NCBI GenBank assembly: GCA_032622095.1
Contig: CP136063.1
Coordinates: 30,506,987-30,570,986 of the forward strand
Direction of reading: 5' to 3'
Source: Siphonodentalium dalli
Taxonomy: Eukaryota > Mollusca > Scaphopoda > Gadilida > Siphonodentaliidae
DNA: 64,000 nucleotides
The translations under genes and the position numbers were made by a program. Of this stretch, positions 16,403 through 26,869 are shown piece after piece. How positions within the stretch are numbered: position 1 is the stretch's first letter; each line of letters opens with the position of its first letter. Under the pieces are notes generated by a model. It did not search any database, was not told the DNA's origin, and was given only the letters and a program-made list of their open reading frames with translations.

Positions 16403-16477
16403 GTCCATTTCGTCTCAGATATGTGCATGTTGTTATAATATCGTATAGGCGACTGTTTTTGTTCTTTTTCAAAACAT

Positions 16478-16620
16478 ATGGCCGAACAAAATAACGAACA
16501 TGGTTCAACAAAAAGCCCTGTTTGGAGTTATTTTACGCGTCTAACTGGAGACGACTGCAAAAAAATGTCGCTGCTTAATATGTCATAAAAACGTCGCTTA
16601 AACCAGAGTCCGGCTAACTA
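16478..16620 (+). pseudogene. BED-type zinc finger fragment (hAT-like N-terminus)
   Basis: From ATG at 16478 the translation contains PVWSYFTRLTGDDCKK. After a one-base slip in an A run (about 16561-16567) it continues KCRCLICHKN. The W-x-x-F then C-x2-C order is the pattern of BED fingers that begin hAT transposases and their domesticated relatives. Only the first part of the finger is legible and the reading frame then closes. A short, frameshifted transposase fragment is the simplest explanation. Family assignment is by motif only. Confidence 0.45.
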
Positions 16621-18440
16621 TATGAATGCCGAACGTACACAAGTCCAAATAAGGCGATAATCGCCAACCAAAAAAATGGAAGCGTCTGCTAACTCGAAAA
16701 CTTAAGTAAATGGTATGAACACTTTGGTCGTCTGGACATTCCGATGTGACGTAATCTGGTAGAAGTTTGCAGCCATTGTGCAGCTTGTAAAATATGTCGC
16801 AACATCACACATATCAAAGCGATCACACCGCAGTCATTGCATGTGGGTCAATCATACACGTGTCAATAATTGTTACAGTCAGGTCAAGGACGCCCACTGT
16901 TTGTGAATTTGTTGCTGTTTGTGGTTGAATTCTCAGACACTAATCAATGCATATAATATGATAAATATGTTTTAAACATGTCAGAAAGGGATAAACAGTG
17001 AAGATGGGGGTGTTTATTTTTTAAAATACCGAATTGTATCATCTTATCGCGTTGGATTCAGTTTGCGTCGGCATTTTGTCCCGTTGTTTACCTGTGATCG
17101 CATTTCCTTCCTAAAAAATTGAACGTTATTGGGACATTATTGACTCTAATTGCGGTTACTTTGAAAGTATATTCATTTCAGTATAATTTCACTATCTAGT
17201 AAAAAAAAACGAACCGAAACCGATGTTTTTTTCTCCCAGAAAAACCGAAACCGAACATAAAAAATCAAAACCGCCCATCTCTACTCGGTTTCGACTCCAT
17301 ATTGTCGCTAATGCTTTGTCAACGTTATTGGCACGTAAATCTTATGTAAGCATAGCGATGGCGACGTGGTCGGAACTTGGGCGTTTGATACCGAGACCAC
17401 TATTTGAATATTAATGTGTGTTCCAGAACGAAAAAGTTGAAGAAAATTGACAAATTTGTGAATTTAAAAACAGTTCAAACGTTAGTGTATTCCATGCCTC
17501 AGCCCGGACATATATACCAAATTTCATTAATATCCATTGAGAAACAACGGTCCAAACATATAACACCCCGTTTACACATTTTATTTGGAGCCGGCCACGG
17601 CCTTGGCTTACACTTTATATTGTGTCCCCGCACATCATGACTGAGTGAACATGAGTGAACATGAAAATCGCTCATCTGATGACGACTCATGTGAAATTCG
17701 TTTAGCGGCATGCTAAAACAACATTGCAAACGGGAGCCGGGAAAACTGTTAATTAATAATTAATACAGACTATAGGCGCGACGATCACACCTTGCCGGCG
17801 ATATTTTTGCAGGCTCGTCGGCAAAGTGAGAATAAGCCATCGCCACGCCCTTGGTCATTGTTTCTTTGAAATCAAAGTCCATTGTTTATTAAAACTTAAA
17901 ATTCAAAAAATAGTTGTTGCTGTTGCTTTCACTCGGTCGATCGTTCCCGTAATTATCTGATCTCCTTTCCGGTTATGTAGTTGTAAGTTCGTTCCGCCTG
18001 TTCCGTTCCGTCAATTTACTACAGATCAAGTTTTAAATGTTGACAAATTAACGGTCTCGGATTTATCTCAAAGTTCGGATTATATTTCGAGAGTCAGGTA
18101 TTGTACACAATGCCTTCGTAATCTGCCATTATCACTTGATCTTACAACATAATGGTAGCAGATAAAACCATCTAGTTATATGTGAATTTGGTGATTGAAA
18201 TGAGGCGGGGTAGTGTCTAATTTTTTCCCGAAATAGTTTTTCGGCAAGCAGTCTACCATGTATTTTTAAAAAAACTACAAATGTCACATTTTTATTTTTT
18301 TCGTCGGGTAGCTTGTTGATACTCACTCAGAACAGATTAGTCTTCAACATAATTTATATACAATGTTTGTATTTTCATGTTATAAGTGGGAACAAAATTC
18401 ATAATAATGGAAAAGCACTTGGAGGTCGTGAATAAAGCTA
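16621..18440. other. Non-coding spacer, weak TE traces
   Basis: No convincing gene. Repeats of AACCGAAACCG near 17210-17260 and the end GCCCATCTCTA near 17283 resemble a hAT-type terminus (read backwards TAGAGATGGGC). A partial counterpart GAAGATGGGGGTG lies near 17001, but no matching TSD was found. The rest shows nothing recognisable. Confidence 0.5.
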
Positions 18441-18446
18441 CGGAGG

Positions 18447-18488
18447 CCCAACTATTCGAGAGCGTCTAGCTCTGTTTGAATAGTTGGG
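18447..18488. other. Inverted repeat upstream of zinc-finger gene 3
   Basis: CCCAACTATTC and GAATAGTTGGG form an 11-bp perfect stem, extended inside by GAGC/GCTC. It lies about 200 bp before the gene start. It may be a hairpin or a MITE remnant; function unknown. Confidence 0.6.
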
Positions 18489-18627
18489 TCCACCAACTAG
18501 GCGATGGGAGGAGCGCTAATGTAGGTATCCCAGAGCCGCTTTGAACGATTCCAAATCAGCGGCGTTGATTGTATTGTCATTCAGTTTGTGCTATTGGAAT
18601 TCGGTTCGAATTAGGTCATATTTTCTC

Positions 18628-18660
18628 TATATATAGATATAGCCACTTCACGAGATATAC
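18628..18660 (+). promoter_or_regulatory. TATA-like element and single leader motif of gene 3
   Basis: TATATATA at 18628-18635 is followed by GATATAGCCACTTCACGAG, matching the start of the leaders of the other cluster genes. Only one copy of the leader motif is present, and the TATA-to-ATG distance is 58 bp instead of 107-108. Confidence 0.5.
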
Positions 18661-18685
18661 AGCCGATATATTACAATTGCACATG

Positions 18686-19852
18686 ATGGGGGATGCTAAC
18701 CTGAATGACCATCAGATCACCCACACAGGGAATAAACGACACCATTGTGACGTATGTGGGAAATGGTTCACACGATCGAGCAGCTTGGTGAAACATAAGA
18801 GAATCCACACCAGAGATAAGCCTTATCATTGCGTTATATGCGGGAAATCATTTAATAAATCGAGCCACTTGGTGAATCATAAGAGAATCCACACCGGGGA
18901 TAAGCCTTACCAATGTGATATATGTGGAAAATCGTTCACTCGATTAAGCCACTCGGTGATACATGAGAGAATCCACACCGGGGATAAGCCTTATTGGTGT
19001 GATATATGCGGGAAATCATTTAATACATCGAGCCACTTGGTGACACATAAGAGAATCCACACCGGAGATAAGCCTTACCATTGTGATATATGTGGGAAAT
19101 CATTTAATCAATCGTCCCACTTGGTGACACATAAGAGAATCCACACTGGAGATAAGCCTTACCATTGTGATATATGCGGGAAATTTTTTAATACATCGAA
19201 CGACTTGGTGACACATAAGAGAATCCACACCGGAGATAAACCTTACCATTGTGTTATATGCGGGAAATCATCTAATACTTCGCGCGACTTGGTGACACAT
19301 ATGAAAATCCACAACGGAGATAAACCTTACCATTGTGATATATGCGGGAAATCGTTTAATACTTCGAGCTACTTGGTGACACATAAGAGAATCCACACCG
19401 GAGATAAACCTTATCGCTGTGATATATGCGGGAAATCGTTTAATACATCGAGCTACTTGGTAACACATAAGAGAATCCACAACGGAGATAAGCCTTACGG
19501 TTGTGAAATATGCGGAAAATCATTTAATCAATCGGGCAGCTTGGTGAAACATAAGAGAATCCACACTGGAGATAAGCGTTACCATTGTGATATATGCGGG
19601 AAATCATTTAATCAATCGGGCAGCTTGGTAAGACATATGAGAATCCACACCGGAGATAAACCTTACCATTGTGATATATGCGGGAAATCGTTTAATACTT
19701 CGAGCATCTTGGTAACACATCAGAGAATCCACACTGGAGATGAACCTTACCGTTGTGGTATATGCGGGAAATCATTTGATCAATCGAGCATTTTGACGAC
19801 ACATAAAAGAGTCCACACCGGAGATAGATCCACATACATCTCTCCAAATTGA
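18686..19852 (+). CDS. C2H2 zinc-finger protein, 13 fingers (cluster gene 3)
   Basis: An intact 388-residue protein: leader MGDANLNDHQITHTGNKRHH, thirteen uninterrupted C2H2 fingers, and a short tail ending PTYISPN-like (STYISPN). I chose the second of two adjacent ATGs (18683, 18686) because MGDA begins every paralogue; upstream in-frame sequence is leader. Linkers are mainly TGDKPY, with RDKPY, NGDKPY and TGDEPY variants. Finger 7 has Ser for the core Phe (CGKSSN), a likely weak finger. Fingers 8-9 and 10-11 are adjacent near-duplicates. Presumably a nuclear sequence-specific DNA-binding protein with no effector domain visible. This and the 26870 gene are the best candidates for functional members. 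Confidence 0.88.
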   Translation: MGDANLNDHQITHTGNKRHHCDVCGKWFTRSSSLVKHKRIHTRDKPYHCVICGKSFNKSSHLVNHKRIHTGDKPYQCDICGKSFTRLSHSVIHERIHTGDKPYWCDICGKSFNTSSHLVTHKRIHTGDKPYHCDICGKSFNQSSHLVTHKRIHTGDKPYHCDICGKFFNTSNDLVTHKRIHTGDKPYHCVICGKSSNTSRDLVTHMKIHNGDKPYHCDICGKSFNTSSYLVTHKRIHTGDKPYRCDICGKSFNTSSYLVTHKRIHNGDKPYGCEICGKSFNQSGSLVKHKRIHTGDKRYHCDICGKSFNQSGSLVRHMRIHTGDKPYHCDICGKSFNTSSILVTHQRIHTGDEPYRCGICGKSFDQSSILTTHKRVHTGDRSTYISPN

Positions 19853-20520
19853 ATTCGTGACGTTAAATATGTTCGTCGAAGGAGGATTGGAAACAATCTT
19901 AGACTCCAAAGACAGAGCGGAAATAGAGGGCAGAATGAATCTTATCCCTAAATTACTATTTCTGTGGCGTCAAGGGTAAAATATATTTGATTCGACTTGA
20001 GGAACCTATCTATCAGAATGAATCTTCTTCGTAAATTAGCTTTGCACTATGAACTGTATGATTGGGAGGCCTTGCTCAAATTATATGCAGTACTTATATG
20101 CCGTGAATTCCGCACATAGAGTTTGGTGAAAGGTCATGGGAAAATAACACCAGTGAAGATCCATTTATACTTACTATTAGAACGGTATACATGAGACCCA
20201 ATGTACCAAATATGGTATGTTAGTTTACGACACCAAAATACAGATCTTTACTGTCCGAGCAGATATATCAACCATACTTTGTCGGTTCGAATTTGTCATG
20301 GTGGTGGTATGCCAGCACCGCCGGTGCAATCTCTTGTTTGCAATTGATTTTGATAAATCAAAGTTGTTGGCAGAATATTTTCAAACCAGTGGAATAAGAT
20401 ACATACCAATGGCCCATTAAGGCACCACCCTCATATGCATATTACTTGGTGTATTTAAGACTTACGAATAAATCACCGATTTGACTCGGAAAATTGTTAT
20501 ATGTATCATTTTACCATCAT
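19853..20520. repeat. 3' flank shared with zinc-finger gene 4
   Basis: 19853-20215 is closely similar to 27875-28230, and 20210-20520 to about 31050-31385. The 3' region was therefore part of an ancestral gene duplication and was later split at the gene 4 locus by insertions. AATAAA lies at about 20468 and could serve as a polyadenylation signal. Confidence 0.8.
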
Positions 20521-20626
20521 CTCTTAAATGTACTCAATCCGATTAAGCACCCCTAACTTACTTTTTTTTTGGCTCTATGGGTAATAATATTTGATTCGAG
20601 TCGATGAACCTATACAAAGCTCAGAG
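20521..20626 (+). mobile_element. MITE family B, left part (interrupted by MULE)
   Basis: Reads GTACTCAATCCGATTAAGC then TTTGATTCGAGTCGATGAACC. It continues after the MULE insertion at 22114-22376, where the far arm is inverted (GGGTAGGTTCATAGACTCGAA). Relatives lie at 31384, 33970 and, reversed, at 6040 and 12374. Confidence 0.75.
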
Positions 20627-22113
20627 GGTACAGGACGTTTCGTACCATGGTCGTTTCGTACTTGGTCGTTTCGTACCATTATGAGATTTGCTTACATCGA
20701 ATGTGAATAACAATCACGCTGACAATAGTATTCATCTGATTGACTGCGGGAAAGATCTTATGAGATGTTTTTACAACAAGTGTTAATACTAATCACGCTG
20801 TATAAACAAGAGGTGAGCTCTTACTGATTACCACTAATTACCACCTGGCTTCTTGATCACACCTTTTCGTGAGTTGTTTTTGTTGGAATCCTATAAGTAA
20901 CATGAGATCCCCCATCATTTCATCATTCATCTCACATATTATACAATTTTATTTTGAACATCAACTTAACTTAATATTTAAAAACAATCTGTAAAATGTA
21001 TATATATTATAAATACATTTTTATTTTAAACATCAACTTAACTAAATAATTAAAAACAAATCTGTATGAATATTAATGTAAATGATTATTTATGACGAGT
21101 CAAATGTTGCTTTAACCAATATTGAAATTCATCAATACAGATATATACCAGTTTGTTATAACACTGAATTGTCTTTCCAGGTTGCCACAGATGGCAGCAC
21201 CGTACATGCAGCACCGGCGTTAGTCTAGAAGTTTACCGATATGCAATAAAGACAGCGACGCCAATAGATTGGGTCTGCACCGCATGCAGCCAAACCACGA
21301 CAGTCGAGCAGACGGTAGAAGATACGGCGATCGCAAACTTCGACATTGAAATGACAACGACGACTCCACCTCCAACCAGAATAGACCATTCGACCTTTGA
21401 CATCGACGAAACCTTCAACCGACCACACGACCACGATGAATCGTCAATACTGCTCCCACAGCTGATGGAAACCGACGATTCACCATCGACTTTCAGACGA
21501 ATCGACAACGGAACGAAAAGAGGCAAGCCAAAGCTAGTGTCCAGCGACGTCCCATATTATATCCTGGTTCCAATGCTCAAGAAGGAATCGGCAACGACAG
21601 ACATGACAGTAAAGTTGGTTGGTGAAAAAAAGATGAAAAGGTACCAAAGACTCCAGTATCGGGAGAACCAGGCGCAACTATTCTGCTTGTGGAGTAACTA
21701 CGAAAACGGCGGCATCTCCACCAGTGGTCTGTTGAAGGCATGTTCAAAACTGTTTGCGCCAACAGTTGTTGTCATTGCTGTCGAGTCGGCTGATTGTTAA
21801 TATCAAATATCATGTTCGTCCCATATTGTTGTGTAAAATAATGTTGTTAATGTTAATATGTTATTGTTTTCTTAAAATAAAGAATAAAGTATGAAATTAA
21901 TACTGTTTTCCCCCATTCCCAACATGGTACAACACACGGTACGAAACGACCAATTGATTTTTCTACATGGTACGAAACGACCAATTGATTTTCTACATGG
22001 TACGAAACGACCAAACAATGCGGTACGAAACGACCAAAAATATGGTACGAAACGACCAGATGGTACGAAACGTCCAGGTACGAAACGACCATGGTACGAA
22101 ACGTCTAGAAGCC
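20627..22113. mobile_element. MULE-like DNA transposon with iterated terminal motif
   Basis: Flanked by an exact 9-bp duplication AGCTCAGAG (20618-20626 and 22114-22122), a length typical of Mutator-like elements. The pre-insertion site is preserved in MITE-B at about 31490 (CAAAGCTCAGAGTGATCAG). Terminal inverted repeats share GACGTTTCGTACCATGG. Both ends consist of multiple GGTACGAAACGACC words: three at the left (20636-20683), at least eight at the right (21938-22105). The interior carries one exon-like coding stretch (21181-21800) but no transposase that I recognise, so it is likely non-autonomous. Confidence 0.88.
21181..21800 (+). CDS. PHD-like half finger plus FLYWCH-like remnant inside the MULE
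   Basis: The frame is open from a good splice acceptor (TTGTCTTTCCAG at 21180) to the TAA at 21798. The first ATG is at 21351, but the upstream translation looks coding: CHRWQHRTC ... WVCTACS has the C-x2-W-x-H-x2-C and W-x-C-x2-C spacing of the second half of a PHD-type finger. An acidic, Thr/Pro-rich linker follows. Next comes NGTKRGKPKL, a phrase I associate with the start of FLYWCH fingers often found with MULE proteins. The rest does not keep FLYWCH zinc ligands. Likely the last exon of a MULE accessory or transposase gene, degenerate or internally deleted. Assignments are by motif resemblance only. Confidence 0.5.
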
Positions 22114-22376
22114 AGCTCAGAGTGATCAGATATTGATTTTTGACGTTTGTAATTTTCTCGAGATGTGTAGGCCTACTAATAATTGTCACAGAAACACTTA
22201 TTCAGACGGATGAAGGTGGATAACTCTGAACTCAAGTGGTAATAATAACACAATTTTTACCGAGAACATTCTTTTGATGGCGTGTTCTGGGCCACAAACA
22301 ATAGAAATAACAAAACTTTAAAAATTTATATCTGATCACTGAGCGTTGATGGGTAGGTTCATAGACTCGAATTAAT
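22114..22376 (+). mobile_element. MITE family B, right part
   Basis: Continues from the MULE insertion with GTGATCAGATATTGATTTTT, CTCGAGATGTG and a centre. It then returns as the inverted arm ending ATAGACTCGAATTA, where it abuts a MITE-A fragment. Confidence 0.7.
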
Positions 22377-22500
22377 TATTCGAAATAAAATTAATATTAA
22401 ATCGATAGAAGCATTTCCGGACAAGAGTCTTCGATTCAGATCTAATATTTTATACCCCAGTAATTATATAAAACAAGCTAACAAAGAGATAATGAACTGG
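22377..22500. mobile_element. MITE family A, 3'-half fragment
   Basis: TATTCGAAATAAAATTAATAT, TCCGGACAAGAGTCTTCGATT and AAAGAGATAATG match the right half of MITE-A; the left half is missing. Confidence 0.7.
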
Positions 22501-23104
22501 TAAAGTAGGGCAATTTTCTAACGTTGCTATTTTTTCGACTCCGAGCTGAGGTACCTACTGAAATGTGCCAAAATTTGGTATAAAACACAGAAATCAGTAT
22601 AAGGCTCTTGGGTTGGAGAAAAATAATCCACCATGACCCGGGAAGTGGGCGTTGAAAAATCTCACCTTCGAGTTCAGACTATGGACGAGCCTCGTGTTCG
22701 GAAGAAATATCTCACTTTATTTCACCAATCAACTTCAATCAATACTTTCTCATATGTTCTGTCCATCCAATTGTTTACTTGCTGTTTGTCTGTTTTTATC
22801 TAAATTACTCTAGGTGTGAAGGTGACTTGATTATCAATAAACTTATCTTATCTGAAGTAACGTGCATTTGCTGAATTTAGAAGTGACAACGCGTGTAGAA
22901 TGGGTCGATTAAAATACAAATTGGCGCGACTTGAATGCGCCAATAATAGTTTTCTTGGTCTTCCATAATACATTTTATTGGACGATCCACCCGGTAATTC
23001 CGAGTGTTTGTCTATAAACCAAATGGTTTTGTAAAGTTTGTATACGCCCGTTTGAGAAAAACGGTTGTATTGTGTAAATGGGTTGTCCGGCCGTCTGTCG
23101 CCGT

Positions 23105-23790
23105 TCCGTCCGATTTTGTTTTCCGTAGGTAACTTTAGATTAATTCTAGTGAACGGAACCTAATTTGGTATGTATTGTTTACTACATCAAAATACAGATC
23201 GAGTTCGAATATATAGGTTTCGTCCGCATGATTGTTACTGAGTTATACCCCTTCTGCGATCTGATTTGCGGTTGCCGGATGATAACATTAGATTGAATTG
23301 AGAGAACAGAACAAAATTTGGTATGTTAGTTTACCACATCAAAATATAGATCAGGTTCGAATATGCGTTACGTCCGCTTGATTGCTAATGAGTTATGTCC
23401 CATTTTCGACTTAAATTTTACCTGATTTGCGGTTACCGGGTGATAACTTTTTTAGACTGAATCAAGTGAACTGAACCACATTTGCTATATTAGTTTACCA
23501 CCCCAAAATACATATCAAGTCCGAATGGGTTTCGTCCGCATGATTTTGACTGAGTTATATCCCTTTTTCGACTTAGATTTTACCTGATGTGTGGTTTCCG
23601 GATAATAACTTTAGATTGAATCGAGTGAACAGAACCAAATTTGGTATATTAGTTTATTATACCAAAATACAGATCAAGTTCGAATATGGGTTTCGTCCCC
23701 GTGATTTTACTGAGTTATGCCCCTTTTCGACTTAGATTTTACCCGATATGCGGATGATAACTTTAGATTGAGCCGAGAGAATTTCTCAGT
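23105..23790. repeat. Tandem repeat, about 160 bp x 4
   Basis: GAGTTAT followed by CCC recurs at about 23240, 23391, 23551 and 23711. Each occurrence is preceded by a TTTGGTATGTTAGTTTAC-like line and AAAATACAGATCA. Copies are diverged. No coding seen here or in the flanking 22501-23104. Confidence 0.8.
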
Positions 23791-24492
23791 CAAAAATACC
23801 ATACTTGAAATTATTGTGTTTTATTTGTGTTATTATTTCGTCTTAAAGGGGTACTGTACGCCATTTCCATATAACTTTTCCAATAAATTTCCGATAATAA
23901 CAACGATCTATTATCGATAATATATAGTAACATAAGTAATTTGAGTCGAAGATGTATTCTGTTAACGCTCAGGTTAATATGCTATCTTAAAATTTCATAA
24001 TTTAAAAGTTAATAATTTAATATAAATTGAATTTATGGCTGGAGCCATAAAATGGCGTAAATTGAAATACGAATTTCCGTGTACCAGACGTAATCAAATT
24101 ATAATTGAGGGATACTGGATTAGTAAACCCATTGCACACACGATCGGTCGAAACATTATGCTGATACGGGGAGAAAACTCAAGCCACTCATTGCCTAGTG
24201 ACGATAAATGAGTATATGGGACTAGTATGCATATATAATATAAGTTTTATTTTTATATATTTGGTTGAAAATTTACAAAAATTACTCGACAACGACAATT
24301 TGTATTTTTGCATTCCGGTAAATTTGTCATCCGTAACACTACTTCGTACTCAACAGACTTTCAAATAATGGATTTTTTTTTACCTTATTCTCCGACTTGG
24401 AACCTATAGAAACCAACAACAACATTTGGCGTACAATATCCCTTTAAGTCAAAGGTTTCAAACAAATTAAACTAAACCTTGCCTCACTCTAC
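23791..24492. other. No recognisable feature
   Basis: AT-rich sequence with only short ORFs. No promoter, RNA or transposon signature seen. Confidence 0.5.
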
Positions 24493-24678
24493 CCCAGAAA
24501 CGGCGTAGTATGCCCCGCCCCGATGGTGTGCCCCGCCCCGTAGTATGCCCCGCCCCGATGGTGTGCCCCGCCCCGTAGTATGCCCCGCCCCGATGGTGTG
24601 CCCCGCCCCGTAGTATGCCCCGCCCCGATGGTGTGCCCCGCCCAGAAACGGCGTAGTATGCCCCGCCCCGATGGTGTG
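24493..24678. repeat. GC-rich 35-bp tandem repeat
   Basis: Unit TAGTATG + CCCCGCCCCG + ATGGTGTG + CCCCGCCCCG, starting at 24506, 24541, 24576, 24611 and (after a short spacer CCAGAAACGGCG) 24654. It contrasts sharply with the AT-rich surroundings. The C-rich strand could form i-motif/G-quadruplex structures. ORFs across it are repeat artefacts. Confidence 0.93.
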
Positions 24679-25277
24679 CTAATGTGGATGTTTATATACA
24701 TGGAAAAGGGCTCAAACGTGACAATAACATGCAATGTACGCAATATTTATGATTTGCATAAAAACAAGATATATCTGTTATATACTATTCTTTCGTTTTT
24801 GGCGGTTTTAGCGGATGTGACTATTTTACCAGCTATTCCCACGACAAAGGTCGTCCGTATCTTTAACGTTTATTTGCGACATAATTACACAATAAAAATT
24901 TTGGTCTATGCAGGGCGATAAACGAAATTTAGTTTTCGACGCCACCGATGAAGAGTTAACGTGTATATAGAATGATAGATTAATACATGCACAATATAAT
25001 ATAAGTTGATACTCACCAAATATACATGTCTATGTAGGAAATGTGATGATTGTATCAAATATTAATGAAAATAACAATAGCAATAGTTTAGTTACATCGC
25101 ATGCCATTCGAGTCACGTTAAAATTAAACTAGTTTTATTTTAAATAATGCGGTGTGAATTTGTGTCATGTCACACGTAAACCGAAACTCATGAGTCATGT
25201 TAAATCGTGTCTTGTTAAATACTAAAATAGCAGATGATTGAGTATCAATGCTGCTGACCATAGACATCATTGATGGT
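24679..25277. other. No recognisable feature
   Basis: AT-rich, no long ORF that resembles a known protein, no repeat relation seen in the window. Confidence 0.45.
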
Positions 25278-25283
25278 ATAAAT

Positions 25284-25674
25284 GGGAAGCCAAATTCACA
25301 TTTAATAGATAATTGCGGTTAAACACACTAATGAATCTCTAATATCCACACGTATCCTATATTTGTTCCACCCATTGTACCATGGATTACATCATTTGAT
25401 TTATAGGGATGTGACTAATTGAGCTTAAGCACAATAAGGAATATTCCTTATTGCGCTTAAGTGCAATAAGAATATTGCAATAAGAATATTCTTTATTTTG
25501 CTTAAGCGCAATAAGAATACTTATTTTATGTGCTTAAAAGCGCAATATTTAAGAGATTCCTGAATTCCTTAAGGACAATTAAATATTTCCTTATCGCGCT
25601 TAAGCTCTAGATAATAGGAGCTTTCCATATTGCGCTTTCATTATTGTGTTTTTAAAAGCTCAATTTGGCTTCCC
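25284..25674. mobile_element. MITE with GGGAAGCCAAATT terminal repeats
   Basis: Perfect 13-bp terminal inverted repeats GGGAAGCCAAATT / AATTTGGCTTCCC, flanked by ATAAAT on both sides (25278-25283, 25675-25680). The interior is a string of palindromic words (GCGCTTAAGC, GCAATAAG, GGAATATTCC) repeated in both orientations. Non-coding; superfamily not assigned. Confidence 0.8.
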
Positions 25675-25811
25675 ATAAATCTCACGCAGTCAATCATTCA
25701 ATGTTATTTTTTTAACATTTTGAATTACATGTACAATTTAAAATATTTGTTATACTAAACTGTATTGTAAATGTAACTATTTGTTATTGTCCTTATGCCC
25801 CATACTATTTG

Positions 25812-26097
25812 TTTGTTTGTTTATTAGGGTTTATCGTCGTTCTAGCCGCTAGGCCACACACGATGTTGTCAATTTTACGGGTGGAGGAAAGACCCCGCAG
25901 AGGCTTAATTTCACCGGGAAATTGTTCCAATGCGTGTAGAAACCACCGACCCCCGGAAAGCTACTGACAAACTTGCCCAGATACACGATTCCGTCACCCT
26001 CCCTATGGCGGGGTTCGAACCAGCTTCGTCAGCGCTGGACGGCCTGTGACGGCGTAATGCACCTGGCACTATACCGACTGGACCACCGGGGGCCCCT
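25812..26097 (-). mobile_element. tRNA-derived SINE
   Basis: On the minus strand a tRNA-like head carries a polymerase III A box (TGGTCCAGTCGG, plus positions 26075-26086) and a B box (GGTTCGAACCC, 26011-26021) about 60 bp apart. A conserved-looking body follows, then a tail ending in a GTTT/AAAC short repeat (about 25808-25823). The head is tRNA-like but its acceptor stem does not close, so it is a SINE and not a tRNA gene. Confidence 0.75.
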
Positions 26098-26165
26098 ATG
26101 CCACATACAGCATGTGTAGTTGTGCACATATTTTATGATAGACTAGTAAGCACTATTAGTACTGA

Positions 26166-26336
26166 CGAAGGGGTCACTCTCACCAAAAAAAGTGAAGGAT
26201 ATACACAGGGTTTGAAATTGAGCAGAAGGGTACACAGGGTTTGAAATTGTGCTGAAGGGTACACAGGGTTTGAAATTGTGCTGAATGGTACACAGGGTTT
26301 GAAATTGTGCTGAAGGGTACACATGGTTTGTGATGG
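26166..26336. repeat. 29-bp minisatellite related to a foldback element
   Basis: ACACAGGGTTTGAAATT recurs at 26203, 26232, 26261 and 26290, with a variant at 26319, a period of 29 bp. The left edge GAAGGGGTCACTCTCACC matches the terminus of the element at 29791-30110. This looks like one arm of that element expanded into a minisatellite. Confidence 0.85.
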
Positions 26337-26349
26337 GTAGGAGACGTTT

Positions 26350-26869
26350 ACACTTACTCACATGTAGACTGTGTATTCATCTATCGTTTCGTGGATGGTG
26401 CTTCTACTCACAACCACATATTTAGACGCACGTTTATTGCGCACAAGACGATATTTCCTTTGTCATTTGATACGAGATCCTTCCTTATCTTCTTCTTTTT
26501 AACTATCCACCCATTTAAGGTGAAGCATTCTGGTATCAACATACCGGGGCATGTGCAATATCTAGTTTTGATAAAACAACAATTGGATACATGTCACCGA
26601 GATGTGCAGGTCTGACTGTCAGTCTGTGCAAAATTTTACGTGTGAACAGTTCACGAATATCTTTAGCCAAGAGACGGAGATCGGTATCTTGAACGGTATC
26701 GCTGCCACGGACGAGGAAAAATCGTTGAACATCGATGGACCAAGACTTAACGGCAGCTTATCTATAAATATAGCCACTACACGAGATAAACAGCGATATA
26801 TATGACTAATGGTATCTGACGTCACGAGATAGACAGCGGATATATAGGACTATCTGACTATTCCACACA
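26350..26869 (+). promoter_or_regulatory. Promoter and 5' block of gene 4, shared with genes 1 and 2
   Basis: Clearly homologous to 3244-3744 over its length, more diverged than the tandem copies. TATAAATA lies at 26763-26770, 107 bp before the ATG, followed by two CACGAGATA-type leader motifs. Conservation over about 500 bp outside the ORF implies the whole promoter block was duplicated with the gene. Confidence 0.7.

Noticed and set aside
16997-17285. A complete hAT element with TAGAGATGGGC ends
   Set aside because: Terminal similarity is imperfect and no 8-bp duplication flanks it.
18569-18685. N-terminal extension of the 13-finger protein from a non-ATG codon
   Set aside because: Upstream frame is merely open through the leader; paralogues start at the MGDA methionine.
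24489-24743. Gly/His-rich minus-strand ORF and Pro-rich plus-strand ORF
   Set aside because: Translation of the 35-bp GC-rich repeat.
26000-26097. A functional tRNA gene
   Set aside because: A and B boxes are present but no closing acceptor stem; continuous with a SINE body and tail.
26166-26336. CRISPR-like appearance of the 29-bp direct repeats
   Set aside because: Repeats are contiguous without unique spacers, there are no cas genes, and the DNA is eukaryotic.
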